The notes under the pieces are model-generated. The model had not been told where the DNA came from. It saw only the letters and a program-made list of their open reading frames with translations, and did no database searches. A DNA stretch of 64,000 nucleotides from Actinomyces oris. GTDB lineage: Bacteria; Actinomycetota; Actinomycetes; Actinomycetales; Actinomycetaceae. The stretch's first letter is position 1. Each line of letters begins with the position of its first letter. This document shows positions 7,654-17,511 of this stretch, one piece after another. The stretch lies in contig NZ_MSKL01000019.1 in NCBI RefSeq assembly GCF_001937665.1, positions 1 through 64,000 of the forward strand, written 5' to 3'. The position numbers and the translations under genes were made by a program.

Positions 7654-8605
7654 GAACAACACGTCCCCCACCACCCGCCCGGGCCAGGAGCGCTTCGTCA
7701 TCGCCGACGACGAGATCGGCCTGGGGGCCGTCGACGCCGTCGCCGACGAGTCCGCTCCGGCCTCCGTCTGGGTCGACGCCTGGAGGCAGCTGCGCCGTCG
7801 GCCCATCTTCTGGGTGGCCTCGGTGCTCATCGCCGTGGCCGTGGCCTTCTCCCTCGTTCCCGGGCTCTTCGCCCCGCGCGACCCCGGCTACTGCACGCTG
7901 GTCAACTCCTACCAGGGGCCCTCCTGGGGCCACCCCTTCGGATTCGACATCCAGGGCTGCGACATCTTCGCCCGTACCGTTCACGGGGCCCGTGCCTCGG
8001 TGAGCGTGGGCATCTTCACCACCCTCGTCGTGGTCCTCGTCGGCTCGGCCGTCGGGGCCCTGGCCGGGTTCTTCGGCGGCTTCTTCGACGCGCTGCTCTC
8101 GCGCGTCACCGACATCTTCTTCGCCGTGCCCTTCGTCCTGGCCGCCATCGTCGTCATGCAGATGTTCCGCAACGACCGTTCGATCCTCACCGTCATCCTG
8201 GTCCTGGCCCTGTTCGGCTGGCCCCAGATCGCCCGCATCACGCGAGGCTCGGTCATGAGCGTCAAGAACGAGGACTACGTGACCGCCTCACGCGCCTTGG
8301 GCTCAGGACGCATGGCCATGCTGCTGCGCCACGTCATGCCCAACGCCGCCGCCCCCATCATCGTGACCGCCACCGTCGAGCTCGGCGTCTTCATCGTCTC
8401 GGAGGCCACCTTGAGCTTCCTGGGCATCGGGCTGCCGTCCTCGGTCGTCTCCTGGGGCGCGGACATCGCGGCCGCCAAGGACGCTCTCAACAGCCACCCG
8501 AGCGTCCTGCTCTTCCCCGCCGGCGCACTGGCCCTGACCGTGCTCGGCTTCATCATGCTCGGCGACGTCGTCCGCGACGCCCTGGACCCGAAGGCCCGCA
8601 AGTGA
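7646..8605 (+). CDS. oligopeptide ABC transporter permease (OppC/DppC type)
   Basis: The 319-residue protein is the second permease subunit. It has the OppC-type N-terminal extension before the first helix, then the short conserved segment HPFGFDIQGCDIFARTVHGARAS. The coupling loop EDYVTASRALGSGRMAMLLRH and the family ending LGDVVRDALDPKAR are present. It overlaps the OppB-type gene by eight bases, and the following ATPase gene by four, so translation is probably coupled along the operon. The periplasmic loop is longer than in many OppC proteins because of a YCTLVNSYQGPSWG insert. Function as a peptide importer subunit is by family. Confidence 0.92.
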   Translation: MPENNTSPTTRPGQERFVIADDEIGLGAVDAVADESAPASVWVDAWRQLRRRPIFWVASVLIAVAVAFSLVPGLFAPRDPGYCTLVNSYQGPSWGHPFGFDIQGCDIFARTVHGARASVSVGIFTTLVVVLVGSAVGALAGFFGGFFDALLSRVTDIFFAVPFVLAAIVVMQMFRNDRSILTVILVLALFGWPQIARITRGSVMSVKNEDYVTASRALGSGRMAMLLRHVMPNAAAPIIVTATVELGVFIVSEATLSFLGIGLPSSVVSWGADIAAAKDALNSHPSVLLFPAGALALTVLGFIMLGDVVRDALDPKARK

Positions 8606-10449
8606 CACCCTCCAACGCATCCACCGCCACCGCCTCAGGCGCCTCCGACAAGACCTTCGCCCCCGCGGCCTCCTGGAGCGCCGAGAACGACCCCCTCCTG
8701 GAGATCAGGGACCTGGAGGTCGCCTTCCGCTCCTCGACCGGGCTCGTGCCGGCCGTGCGCAAGGCGAACCTGACCCTCTACCCCGGCCAGTCCGTGGCCA
8801 TCGTCGGGGAGTCGGGCTCGGGCAAGTCCACCCTGGCCCATGCCGTCATCGGGCTGCTGCCCGGAACCGGTCGGGTCACCGGCGGCACGATCCGCTTCCA
8901 GGGCCGCGACATCACCCACCTGGGCACCCAGGAGCTCACCGCCCTGCGCGGCTCCTCCATCGGACTGGTGCCCCAGGACCCCATGTCCAACCTCAACCCG
9001 GTGTGGTCCATCGGCTTCCAGGTCAAGGAGGCGCTGCGGGCCAATGGACTGGCCGGCGTCGCCGACGACCGCCTCGCCAACCTCATGGCCGAGCACACCG
9101 AACACGCCGGCGAGGCCCGGAAGCCGGCACCTTCGGCCGGCGGGCACATCGACGTCAACGAGCAGGTGGCCCTTCTGCTGGAGCAGGCCGGTCTGCCCGA
9201 GGCCTCCCGGCGGGCCAAGCAGTACCCCCACGAGTTCTCCGGCGGGATGCGCCAGCGCGCCCTCATCGCCATCGGCCTGGCCGCACGCCCCGACCTGCTC
9301 ATCGCCGATGAGCCCACCAGCGCCCTGGACGTCACCGTCCAGCGACGCATCCTCGACCACCTCCAGACCCTCGTGCGCGAGCTGGGCACCGCGATGCTCT
9401 TCATCACCCACGACCTGGGGCTGGCCGCCGAGAGGGCCGAGCACATCGTCGTCATGCACCGCGGCCGGGTCGTCGAGTCCGGACCCAGCCTCGAGGTGCT
9501 CCAGGACCCCCGCCACCCCTACACCCAGCGTCTGGTCAAGGCCGCCCCCTCCTTGGCCTCCCGGCGCATCGAGTCCGCCCACGCCCGCGGCATCCAGGTC
9601 ACCGACGACGAGCTCCTGGGCGCCAGCCTGGGATCGAGCTCCACCGAGGAGATCCTGCGCGTGGAGCACCTCACCAAGGTCTTCGAGGTGCGCGGCGCCA
9701 AGGGGAAGGACAAGACCCTCACCGCCGTCGACGACGTCAGCTTCGGTATCCGCAAGGGCACGACGACTGCGCTCGTGGGAGAGTCCGGTTCCGGCAAGTC
9801 CACGGTCGCCAACATCATCCTCAACCTCATCGACCCCACCTCCGGCAAGGTGTTCCACGGCGGGGTGGACCTGTCCACCCTGGGCCCCAAGGAACTCTTC
9901 GCCCTGCGGCGCATCATGCAGCCGGTCTTCCAGAACCCCTACGGGTCCCTGGACCCGATGTACTCGATCTTCCGCGTCGTCGAGGAACCGCTGAGGGTCC
10001 ACGGGATCGGCACCGCCAAGGAGCGCGAGGCGCGCGTCGCCGAGCTGCTCGACATGGTCTCCCTGCCGCGCTCGGTCATGCGCCGCTACCCCCATGAGCT
10101 CTCCGGCGGACAGCGCCAGCGCGTCGCCATCGCCCGGGCCCTGGCCCTCAAGCCGGAGATCGTCGTGCTCGACGAGGCGGTCTCCGCCCTGGACGTGCTG
10201 GTCCAGGCCCAGATCCTGCGCCTGCTGTCCGACCTGCAGGCCGAGCTGGAGCTGACCTACCTGTTCATCACCCACGACCTGGCCGTCGTGCGCCAGATCG
10301 CCGACGACGTCGTCGTCATGGAGCACGGGCGGATCGTGGAGGCCGGGGCGGCCGACGAGCTCTTCGCCGATCCGCGCCAGGACTACACCCGTGAGCTGAT
10401 CCGGGCCGTTCCCGGGGCCGGCATCGACCTCTACGGAGATGAGAAATGA
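8602..10449 (+). CDS. oligopeptide ABC transporter, fused two-domain ATP-binding protein (OppD-OppF type)
   Basis: This 615-residue cytoplasmic ATPase powers the importer encoded upstream. Two complete ABC domains are fused. Domain 1 has Walker [10 protein letters not shown] near residue 72, Q loop VPQDPMSNLNP, signature FSGGMRQRA, Walker B LLIADEPTSALD and switch ITHDLG. Domain 2 has Walker [10 protein letters not shown] near residue 394, VFQNPYGSLDP, signature LSGGQRQRV, Walker B VVLDEAVSALD (Ala replaces the usual Pro) and ITHDLAVV. An insert of about 20 residues (HAGEARKPAPSAGGHIDV) separates the Q loop and signature in domain 1. It starts at a GTG overlapping the permease stop and ends just before a strong terminator, closing the operon. 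Confidence 0.93.
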   Translation: MTPSNASTATASGASDKTFAPAASWSAENDPLLEIRDLEVAFRSSTGLVPAVRKANLTLYPGQSVAIVGESGSGKSTLAHAVIGLLPGTGRVTGGTIRFQGRDITHLGTQELTALRGSSIGLVPQDPMSNLNPVWSIGFQVKEALRANGLAGVADDRLANLMAEHTEHAGEARKPAPSAGGHIDVNEQVALLLEQAGLPEASRRAKQYPHEFSGGMRQRALIAIGLAARPDLLIADEPTSALDVTVQRRILDHLQTLVRELGTAMLFITHDLGLAAERAEHIVVMHRGRVVESGPSLEVLQDPRHPYTQRLVKAAPSLASRRIESAHARGIQVTDDELLGASLGSSSTEEILRVEHLTKVFEVRGAKGKDKTLTAVDDVSFGIRKGTTTALVGESGSGKSTVANIILNLIDPTSGKVFHGGVDLSTLGPKELFALRRIMQPVFQNPYGSLDPMYSIFRVVEEPLRVHGIGTAKEREARVAELLDMVSLPRSVMRRYPHELSGGQRQRVAIARALALKPEIVVLDEAVSALDVLVQAQILRLLSDLQAELELTYLFITHDLAVVRQIADDVVVMEHGRIVEAGAADELFADPRQDYTRELIRAVPGAGIDLYGDEK

Positions 10450-10492
10450 TGAGGTCTGAATGAGACCTCAATCGGGGGTGGACCCCTGGTGA

Positions 10493-10526
10493 CGCGGCGG
10501 TGGACTCAAGGCCACCGCCGCGTTTT
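10493..10526 (+). terminator. intrinsic terminator of the first opp operon
   Basis: An 11-bp perfect GC-rich stem (arms 10493-10503 and 10512-10522, 8-nt loop) is followed by TTTTATTT. A smaller 8-bp hairpin lies just upstream at 10450-10470. Confidence 0.88.
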
Positions 10527-10554
10527 ATTTCTCCTCCACTATTAACCATTTGGG

Positions 10555-10576
10555 CATTTCCTGAATACTGGAAATG
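10555..10576. promoter_or_regulatory. inverted repeat in promoter region of the second opp operon, candidate operator
   Basis: CATTTCC-N8-GGAAATG, with perfect 7-bp arms, sits in an AT-rich stretch 140 bp before the first gene of the second opp operon and after the terminator of the first. It is a candidate regulator binding site; the regulator is unknown. Confidence 0.35.
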
Positions 10577-10714
10577 TATCCATCGAGTTTCATGCGACAG
10601 GTATTGTGACCCCATTCATTTGTTCGTACACGGTGTCACCTCCAACGCCGCCAGGTGCGCCTGCTGCGGGCCAGTGATCCTTGCACCGGTGGGTTGTCCG
10701 AAGGAGGAGAACGC

Positions 10715-11674
10715 ATGCTCCCGTACCTGGCGCGCCGGATCGCGAACTACGCGGTCCTGCTATTCATCGCCACGTCGTTGGCCTATCTGTTGGCCTCGGC
10801 CTCCCTGGATCCCTCGGCCCTGTGGAACCGCCAGGACCCATCTCTCAACTGGGACGCCATTCACGCCAACCTCGTCAAGTACAACATCAGCCACGACCTG
10901 CCCGTGTGGGACCGCTACGTCACCTGGCTGCGCAACGTCGTCCTCCACTGGGACTGGGGCCGCACCCCCAAGGGTGAGCTCATCAACACCCTCATCGGCA
11001 CCAAGATCTTCGTCTCAGTGCGGCTGGTGTTCCTGGGCGCCGCCATCGGCATGGTCGGGGGAGTGGCCCTGGGGGCCTGGACCGCCACGCGCCAGTACCG
11101 CTTCTCCGACCGCGCGATCTCCCTGATCTCCATGATCATCATCTCCACCCCCGCCATGGTCATCGCGATCCTCCTGCAGGTCCTGGCCGTTCAGATCAAC
11201 CGCTCCTCCGGCTACCAGATCTTCGAGTTCACCGGTGAGGGGGAGGGCGCCCTCGGTCGCCTCCAGCACCTTCTGCTTCCCACCTTGTCGATGTCGCTGG
11301 GCGGTATCGCCTCCTACTCCCGCTTCCAGCGCAACCTCATGCTCGACACCCTGGGGGCCGACTACGTGCGCACCGCCCGAGCCAAGGGCCTCGTCAAGCG
11401 CAAGGCGCTGACCCGCCACGCGCTGCGCACCGCGCTCATCCCCATGGCCACCTACTTCGCATTCGCCCTGGCCACCCTGTTCACCGGCGCCGCCATCACC
11501 GAGCGGGTCTACGGCTGGCACGGCATGGGCGAGTACTCCATCAGTGCGATCTCCGGCATGGACATCAACGGGGTGACGGCCGTCGTCGCCTTCTCCGGGC
11601 TGTGCACCCTCACTGGTGCGCTCCTGTCCGATGTCTTCGTGGCGATCGTCGACCCGAGAGTGAGGGTGAGCTGA
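10715..11674 (+). CDS. oligopeptide ABC transporter permease (OppB/DppB type), second system
   Basis: This 319-residue permease opens the second importer operon. It shows the OppB N-terminal helix (LARRIANYAVLLFIATSLAYLL), a periplasmic region with HWDWGRTPKGELIN, and the coupling loop ADYVRTARAKGLVKRKAL. The C-terminus VAIVDPRVRVS is typical. The ATG at 10715 is preferred over an upstream in-frame GTG because AAGGAGG lies eight bases before it. The periplasmic loop following helix 1 is unlike that of the first system, so the two importers probably differ in peptide preference. The next permease gene begins three bases downstream. Confidence 0.92.
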   Translation: MLPYLARRIANYAVLLFIATSLAYLLASASLDPSALWNRQDPSLNWDAIHANLVKYNISHDLPVWDRYVTWLRNVVLHWDWGRTPKGELINTLIGTKIFVSVRLVFLGAAIGMVGGVALGAWTATRQYRFSDRAISLISMIIISTPAMVIAILLQVLAVQINRSSGYQIFEFTGEGEGALGRLQHLLLPTLSMSLGGIASYSRFQRNLMLDTLGADYVRTARAKGLVKRKALTRHALRTALIPMATYFAFALATLFTGAAITERVYGWHGMGEYSISAISGMDINGVTAVVAFSGLCTLTGALLSDVFVAIVDPRVRVS

Positions 11675-11677
11675 TCC

Positions 11678-12691
11678 ATGGCGCGCAACGCTGAACCCAA
11701 TGGGATGGCCTCCATCGGCAAGCAGATGACGGTGGGCGGCTACGCCGCCGTCGAGCAGGGCGGGGAGGCCCCGCTGAGCCCCGAGGACCTGGGCGACATC
11801 ACCAAGGAGACCCCCAGGGACTCCCGGCGTCTGACCCGCAGGCAGATCATCACCCGGCGCTTCTGGCGCAACAAGGGGGCCGTCGTCGGCGCGGTCGGCT
11901 TCCTGGTCATGGTGCTCTTCGCGCTCTTCGGCGACGCCGTGACCCCCTGGACCTTCACCGACGTCGACTCCTCCGCCTTCCTCCAGGCCCCCAGCGCCGA
12001 TCACTGGTTCGGCACCACCCAGGGCGGCCGTGACGTCTACGCGATGGTGGTGGAGGGCACCCGCAAGTCCATGATGATCGGCGTCTTCGTCGCCCTGCTT
12101 CAGACGGGCGTCGCCGCCGTCATCGGCTCCTCTGCCGCCTACTTCGGCGGCTGGTGGGAGAAGATCGCCCTGTGGGCCACCGACCTGCTCCTGGTGGTCC
12201 CCTCCTTCCTCATCATCGCGATCCTCTCCCAGCGTGCCGGAGCCGCCAAGGGCTCCATCGCACTGTTCATCATCCTCCTGGCCGGCTTCGGCTGGATGCT
12301 CACGGCCCGCGTGGTGCGTTCCCTGACCCTGAGCGTGAAGAACCTGGAGTACGTCAACGCCGCCCGGTTCATGAACGTGCCCAGTCCCGTCATCATCGCG
12401 CGCCACATCCTGCCCAACATCGCCTCTCTGCTCATCGTCGACGCCACCATCAACGTTGCCTACGCCGTCATCAGCGAGACGACGCTGTCCTACTTCGGCT
12501 TCGGGGTCCAGCCGCCCAACACCTCCCTGGGCACCCTCATCGCAGAAGGGCAGCGCTCGGCGACCACCTACCCCTGGATCTTCCTGGCCCCGGCAGCCGT
12601 GCTCGTCCTCATGCTCCTGTGCGTCAACGTCATGGGTGACGGTCTGCGCGATGCCATCGACCCCTCGTCCAAGTCCGGAGGCAAGGCATGA
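11678..12691 (+). CDS. oligopeptide ABC transporter permease (OppC/DppC type), second system
   Basis: The 337-residue OppC-type subunit begins with a long hydrophilic N-terminus of about 65 residues. The first helix ([19 protein letters not shown]) follows, then the conserved [19 protein letters not shown] segment, and four more membrane spans. The coupling loop [20 protein letters not shown] is present. The ending [14 protein letters not shown] is diagnostic of this permease class. It overlaps the downstream ATPase gene by four bases (ATGA). Assignment to peptide import is by family and operon. Confidence 0.92.
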   Translation: MARNAEPNGMASIGKQMTVGGYAAVEQGGEAPLSPEDLGDITKETPRDSRRLTRRQIITRRFWRNKGAVVGAVGFLVMVLFALFGDAVTPWTFTDVDSSAFLQAPSADHWFGTTQGGRDVYAMVVEGTRKSMMIGVFVALLQTGVAAVIGSSAAYFGGWWEKIALWATDLLLVVPSFLIIAILSQRAGAAKGSIALFIILLAGFGWMLTARVVRSLTLSVKNLEYVNAARFMNVPSPVIIARHILPNIASLLIVDATINVAYAVISETTLSYFGFGVQPPNTSLGTLIAEGQRSATTYPWIFLAPAAVLVLMLLCVNVMGDGLRDAIDPSSKSGGKA

Positions 12692-14895
12692 CTCCCACGA
12701 GCAGCTCCAGCACGTCCACCGAGGCCACGAAGAGCACCGCGGCCGTTCCCGCCGTCGACGCCAGAAGCACCGACGACGCGCTCCCGGACCCCTCCAGCAC
12801 CGCCCCGCTGCTGGAGGTCGCCGACCTGCAGGTCTCCTTCCCCTCCGAGGACGGGCGCGTCAACGCCGTGCGCGGAGTCAACCTGTCAGTCGCACGCGGT
12901 GAGGTGCTGGCCCTGGTCGGCGAGTCCGGCTCGGGCAAGTCCGTCACCTCCACGGCGGTCATGGGCCTGCTCGACGAGTCCGCCGAGGTCACCGGGTCGG
13001 TGCGCCTCCACGGCACCGAGCTGCTGGGGCGGCCCGACGGCTACATGTCCCGCATTCGCGGCTCCCAGATCGCCATGGTCTTCCAGGACCCGCTCAGCGC
13101 CCTGACCCCCGTGTACACGGTGGGCGCCCAGATCGTCGAGGCCCTGCGGATCCACCATCCCGAGATGAGCGAGGCGGACGCCCACAAGCGCGCCGTCGAG
13201 CTGCTCGACCTGGTGGGCATCCCCAACCCGCAGGTGCGTGCCAAGGCCTACCCCCACGAGTTCTCCGGCGGCATGCGCCAGCGGGCCGTCATCGCGATCG
13301 CGATCGCCAACGACCCCGATCTCATCATCGCCGACGAGCCCACCACGGCTCTCGACGTCACCATCCAGGCCCAGATCCTCGACGTGCTGCGCACCGCCCA
13401 GAAGGAGACCGGTGCCGGCGTCATCATGATCACCCACGACCTGGGGGTCGTGGCCGGTATGGCCGACCGGGTGGCCGTCATGTACGCGGGGCGCATCGTG
13501 GAGACCGGCGACGTCGACGACATCTTCTACCGCTCGCGCATGCCCTACACGATCGGCCTGCTCGGCTCCCTGCCCCGTCTGGACGCGCGCAAGGACTCGG
13601 CCCTGGCCACCCTCGAGGGCAACCCGCCCTCGCTGCTGGAGCTGCCCCGAGGGTGCCCCTTCATCCCCCGCTGCCCCATGGCCCAGGCCGAGTGCGCCCA
13701 GGGAGAGCCGGAGCTCGCCCTCGTGGAGCGCGGCGGGGCCGACGGCGAGGAGGCCGGCTCCGGCGCCCAGTACTCGGCCTGCCGCCGCCGCGATGAGATC
13801 GAGCGGGACCAGCTCGACTACTCCCACATCTACCCCGTCCCGGCTCTCAAGACCGCCGAGACCATGAGCCTGCCGCATGCCGAGCGCCCCGAGGTCCTGC
13901 GCGTCACCGACCTCGTCAAGGAGTTCCCCCTCATGAAGGGAGCCGTCTTCAAGAGGCGCGTGGGCACCGTCCACGCCGTCGACGGCGTCTCCTTCGACGT
14001 CCGCCGGGGCGAGACCCTGGCCCTGGTCGGCGAGTCCGGCTGCGGCAAGACCACCACCCTCATGGAGGTCCTCTCCCTCCAGGCGCCCCAGGAGGGCAGG
14101 ATCGTGGTCCTGGGCAAGAACACGGCTGACCTGGGGCGGGCCGAGCGTCGCCAGGTGCGCCGCGACCTGCAGATCGTCTTCCAGGACCCCATGGCCTCCC
14201 TGGACCCGCGCCTGCCGATCTTCGACATCATCGCCGAGCCGCTGCGGGCCAACGGCTGGAAGAAGGCGGACATCGGGCCGCGCATCGAGGAGCTCATGGA
14301 GCTCGTCGGGCTCGAGCCCAGTCACGCCAACCGCTACCCGCGCAACTTCTCCGGCGGGCAGCGTCAGCGCATCGGCATCGCCCGCGCCCTGGCCCTCGAA
14401 CCCAGTCTCCTGGTCCTCGACGAGCCGGTCTCCGCCCTGGACGTGTCCATCCAGGCCGGCGTCATCAACCTGCTCGACGAGCTTCGCGCCACCATGGGGC
14501 TCAGCTACCTCTTCGTGGCCCACGACCTGTCAGTGGTGCGCCACATCGCCGACCGCGTCGCCGTCATGTACCTGGGGCGGATCGTGGAGATCGGCGATGT
14601 CGACACCATCTTCGAGGCCCCGGCCCACCCCTACACCCAGGCCCTGCTCTCGGCGATCCCCATCCCGGACCCGGCCAAGGAGCGCGGTCGCAGCCGCATC
14701 GTCCTGGAGGGCGACCTGCCCAGCCCCGCCAACCCGCCCTCGGGTTGCCGCTTCCGCACCCGCTGCCCGAAGTTCGTCACAGGACTCACCGACGACGAGC
14801 GCTCGGCCTGCCTGGGAGCCATGCCGGAGTTCCTCTCCCAGGGCGAGGACCACGAGGTCGCCTGCTACTACCCCGAGCGCACGGCGGTCTTCTGA
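12688..14895 (+). CDS. oligopeptide ABC transporter, fused two-domain ATP-binding protein, second system
   Basis: This 735-residue protein fuses two OppD/OppF-like ATPase domains, each with its C-terminal oligopeptide-transport extension. Domain 1: Walker [21 protein letters not shown], signature [29 protein letters not shown], then the cysteine-rich tail [15 protein letters not shown]. Domain 2: [49 protein letters not shown], then [11 protein letters not shown] with further cysteines. The retained CxxxxxRCP tails, which in characterised relatives can hold an Fe-S cluster, distinguish it from the shorter fused ATPase of the first system. It lies between its permeases and the binding-protein gene. 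Confidence 0.93.
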   Translation: MTPTSSSSTSTEATKSTAAVPAVDARSTDDALPDPSSTAPLLEVADLQVSFPSEDGRVNAVRGVNLSVARGEVLALVGESGSGKSVTSTAVMGLLDESAEVTGSVRLHGTELLGRPDGYMSRIRGSQIAMVFQDPLSALTPVYTVGAQIVEALRIHHPEMSEADAHKRAVELLDLVGIPNPQVRAKAYPHEFSGGMRQRAVIAIAIANDPDLIIADEPTTALDVTIQAQILDVLRTAQKETGAGVIMITHDLGVVAGMADRVAVMYAGRIVETGDVDDIFYRSRMPYTIGLLGSLPRLDARKDSALATLEGNPPSLLELPRGCPFIPRCPMAQAECAQGEPELALVERGGADGEEAGSGAQYSACRRRDEIERDQLDYSHIYPVPALKTAETMSLPHAERPEVLRVTDLVKEFPLMKGAVFKRRVGTVHAVDGVSFDVRRGETLALVGESGCGKTTTLMEVLSLQAPQEGRIVVLGKNTADLGRAERRQVRRDLQIVFQDPMASLDPRLPIFDIIAEPLRANGWKKADIGPRIEELMELVGLEPSHANRYPRNFSGGQRQRIGIARALALEPSLLVLDEPVSALDVSIQAGVINLLDELRATMGLSYLFVAHDLSVVRHIADRVAVMYLGRIVEIGDVDTIFEAPAHPYTQALLSAIPIPDPAKERGRSRIVLEGDLPSPANPPSGCRFRTRCPKFVTGLTDDERSACLGAMPEFLSQGEDHEVACYYPERTAVF

Positions 14896-14988
14896 CGTCC
14901 CTCGCCCCCGAGTCCACCCATCGCACTGTCCACGATCCTGCCCACCACCGCGCGCCGACGACGGCGCCCTCAGTGAACGGAGATTCCC

Positions 14989-16656
14989 ATGAAGCTCAAC
15001 CGCCGCATGTTCCTCGCCACGACGACCTCCGCGGCCGTCCTGACCGCCCTGGCTGCCTGCGCCAAGAACGGCTCCGGCTCCTCGGGCTCCACCGCCGGCG
15101 TGCCCACCGCCGCCCCCGACGAGCTCCAGGACGGGGGCACGCTGCGCTTCGGCATCGGCTCGGCGCCGGCGAACTGGAACGCCGTGACCGTGGACGGCAA
15201 CATCGTCGACATGTGGCTGATCATGAAGTTCGTCTCCCCCTTCACCGTCGACTGGGCCGCGGACGGCAAGGCGACACCGAACCCCGACTTCCTCACCAAG
15301 CTCGAGGCCGCGGAGGTCGGCGGCAAGACCGTGGTCACCGTGGCCATCAACGAGAAGGCCACCTGGGGCAATGGGCGCAAGTGGGACTCCGAGGACATCA
15401 AGGTGTTCTTCGACCATGTCAAGGACCCCAGCTACTCCTGGGCCACCGTCGAGGGACTCGACAAGGTCGAGAAGGTCGAGATCGTGGACAAGCAGACCGC
15501 CAAGGTCACCTTCAACTCGGTCTACCCCGACTGGTCCTACCCCTTGGCCGGCATCACCCCCAGGGAGCTCATGGCCGACGCCAAGACCTTCAACGAGTCG
15601 ATGGCCGGCGCCACCAAGTTCAACAACGACTACTTCGCCGGCCCCTTCAAGATCAAGAGCTACGACGAGTCCAAGCAGGTCATCACCCTGGAGCGCAACG
15701 ACAAGTGGTGGGGCGCCACCCCCAAGCTCGAGACCGTCACCCTGCACGTCCTGGATGACTCGGCCTTGGGACAGGCCTTCGCCAACAAGGAGATCGACGT
15801 CCTGGACTACATCTTCTCCGCCGACGTCTACCAGCAGGCCAGTGGCCGCGACGATGCCGAGGTCCGCCAGAACACCGGCCTGCAGTGGCGTCACATCATG
15901 TTCAACGCCTCCTCCGGTCCTCTGGCGGACAAGGCCGTGCGTCAGGCCATTGTCCGGGCCTGCAACCGCGAGGCCATTGCGGCCTCCGACCTGGCGGGTC
16001 TGCCCGTGGACGCCAAGAAGGTTCTCCTGGGCAACCGCTTCTTCCTGCCCGTCCAGGAGGGCTACCAGGACAACTCCACCAGCTGGGGCCACGACGTCGA
16101 GGCCGCCAAGAAGCTGCTCGACGGCGCCGGCTGGGTGGCCGGCTCCGACGGCGTGCGCGCCAAGGACGGCAAGAAGCTCGAGCTGGTGATCACCATCCCC
16201 TCCAACGCCCCGGTGGCCACCAACGAGGCCAACCTCCTCCAGAAGCAGCTGAACGAGGTCGGCATCAAGCTCAGTGTCTCCACGGTCGAGATCGACAAGT
16301 ACTTCCCGGAGTACATCAACAAGAAGAATTACGCACTGACGGTCTTCACCGGCGAGAAGACCCAGTACCCCCTGGCCAACACGGGTCAGTACTACGCCTC
16401 GACCAGCCAGTCGAATTACACCGGACTGTCCGTCCCCGAGGTCGACCAGTACGTCGCCAAGATCGGCTCGACCCCCGACGGCGCCGAGCGTAACAAGCTC
16501 GCCAACGAGCTCGACAAGGTCCTGTGGGAGAACGTCTTCAGCATCCCGATCTACCAGCGCATGCAGCTGACCGCCGTGCCCAAGACGCTGCGCAACTTCG
16601 GCGCCCAGGGGCTGGCCTCCTTCCGGCCCGAGAGCATCGGCTACGTCAAGAGCTGA
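14989..16656 (+). CDS. oligopeptide ABC transporter substrate-binding lipoprotein, second system
   Basis: This 555-residue cluster-C solute-binding lipoprotein serves the second importer. The signal carries a twin-arginine-like motif NRRMFLA and a lipobox LAAC. The mature part has the family blocks in normal order: GTLRFGIGSAPANWN, FVSPFTVDWAADGK, WGNGRKWDSEDIKVFF, then AGPFKIKSYDESKQV, VRQAIVRACNRE and the C-terminal ENVFSIPIYQR. It thus gives a useful contrast with the permuted binding protein of the first system. The gene follows its ATPase by 93 bp; GGAG lies eight bases before the ATG. It ends the operon. Confidence 0.92.
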   Translation: MKLNRRMFLATTTSAAVLTALAACAKNGSGSSGSTAGVPTAAPDELQDGGTLRFGIGSAPANWNAVTVDGNIVDMWLIMKFVSPFTVDWAADGKATPNPDFLTKLEAAEVGGKTVVTVAINEKATWGNGRKWDSEDIKVFFDHVKDPSYSWATVEGLDKVEKVEIVDKQTAKVTFNSVYPDWSYPLAGITPRELMADAKTFNESMAGATKFNNDYFAGPFKIKSYDESKQVITLERNDKWWGATPKLETVTLHVLDDSALGQAFANKEIDVLDYIFSADVYQQASGRDDAEVRQNTGLQWRHIMFNASSGPLADKAVRQAIVRACNREAIAASDLAGLPVDAKKVLLGNRFFLPVQEGYQDNSTSWGHDVEAAKKLLDGAGWVAGSDGVRAKDGKKLELVITIPSNAPVATNEANLLQKQLNEVGIKLSVSTVEIDKYFPEYINKKNYALTVFTGEKTQYPLANTGQYYASTSQSNYTGLSVPEVDQYVAKIGSTPDGAERNKLANELDKVLWENVFSIPIYQRMQLTAVPKTLRNFGAQGLASFRPESIGYVKS

Positions 16657-16716
16657 GCTGTGCCCGCAACCGGAGCGGATGACGACGGACGAGAGCTGGT
16701 GCGGCATGATGCGCCC

Positions 16717-17424
16717 GTGCAAGAAGACGTGTCCTCCACTGTGCCCACCACCGTGCCCCCTGTCATGCCGACCGTCGTCATCCGGTCCCTGCCGGCTCGC
16801 CTCGGCACCGCCCTCATCGGCCTGGCCGCAGGGGGGATGTCCCTGACGATCGGCCTGGCCGACGGCGCCGCCCACGGGCTGCGCACCCTGGCCTGGGCGG
16901 GAACACTCGCCTTCCTCACCTGGCTGCTGTGGTGGGCCCCGCAGATCACCCTGACCCCGCAGGCCCTCACCATCCGCAACGCCTGGCGCACCCACGTGCT
17001 GGGCTGGGACGAGGTCGAGCTGTGCCGCACCCGCTGGGGACTGTCGATCATCACGCCCGACGACGTCGAGGTGCGCGCCTCGGCCGCTCCCCGCCGCGGC
17101 GGCATGGCCGAGTCCTTCCGGCGCCGCCAGGCGCTGCGCGAGCAGCAGGAGCGGCGCGACGGCCTGCGAGACTCCGAGCCGGCCCCAGCGGTGCGCCCGG
17201 AGTACCTCTCGGGGGAGGGGACTCACTGCACCAACCTCGACACCGGCGACGCCGGAGCCCTCATCGAGGCCTACGTCGAGCAGGTGCGCAGCCGTCCCGG
17301 TCGGGCCGCCGACAATACGGCGCCGGGCACGACCACCGGTGTGACCAGCAGCCTCAACCGTCCGGTCATCGTCGTCGCAGCGCTGCTCGCCGTCGCGCTC
17401 GCGGCCGTGACAGTGCTCCTATGA
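16717..17424 (+). CDS. PH-like domain membrane protein
   Basis: The protein (235 residues from this start) resembles small actinobacterial membrane proteins with a bacterial PH-like domain. It has a pair of hydrophobic segments (RLGTALIGLAAGGMSLTIGL and LRTLAWAGTLAFLTWLLWW), then a PH-like beta segment (ITLTPQALTIRNAWRTHVLG, ELCRTRWGLSIITPDD), a basic Arg/Gln-rich stretch, and a C-terminal membrane segment. The GTG at 16717 is preceded 6 nt upstream by CATGAT, which fits the local leaderless pattern; a GTG at 16660 is an alternative start that would add 19 residues. Function is unknown. It lies between the second opp operon and an MFS gene. Confidence 0.65.
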   Translation: MQEDVSSTVPTTVPPVMPTVVIRSLPARLGTALIGLAAGGMSLTIGLADGAAHGLRTLAWAGTLAFLTWLLWWAPQITLTPQALTIRNAWRTHVLGWDEVELCRTRWGLSIITPDDVEVRASAAPRRGGMAESFRRRQALREQQERRDGLRDSEPAPAVRPEYLSGEGTHCTNLDTGDAGALIEAYVEQVRSRPGRAADNTAPGTTTGVTSSLNRPVIVVAALLAVALAAVTVLL

Positions 17425-17511
17425 CCCGCCCTATCGGCGCCTTGGTGTACTCGGTGGACGGCGGCGAGACGGACGATCACGCACGGGGAGTGCGGCGGGA
17501 AGGGTAGCTGA

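Noticed and set aside
14530-17226. An 898-residue minus-strand frame opposite the second binding-protein gene
   Set aside because: It is antisense to a binding protein with clear family blocks and has no recognisable motif itself.
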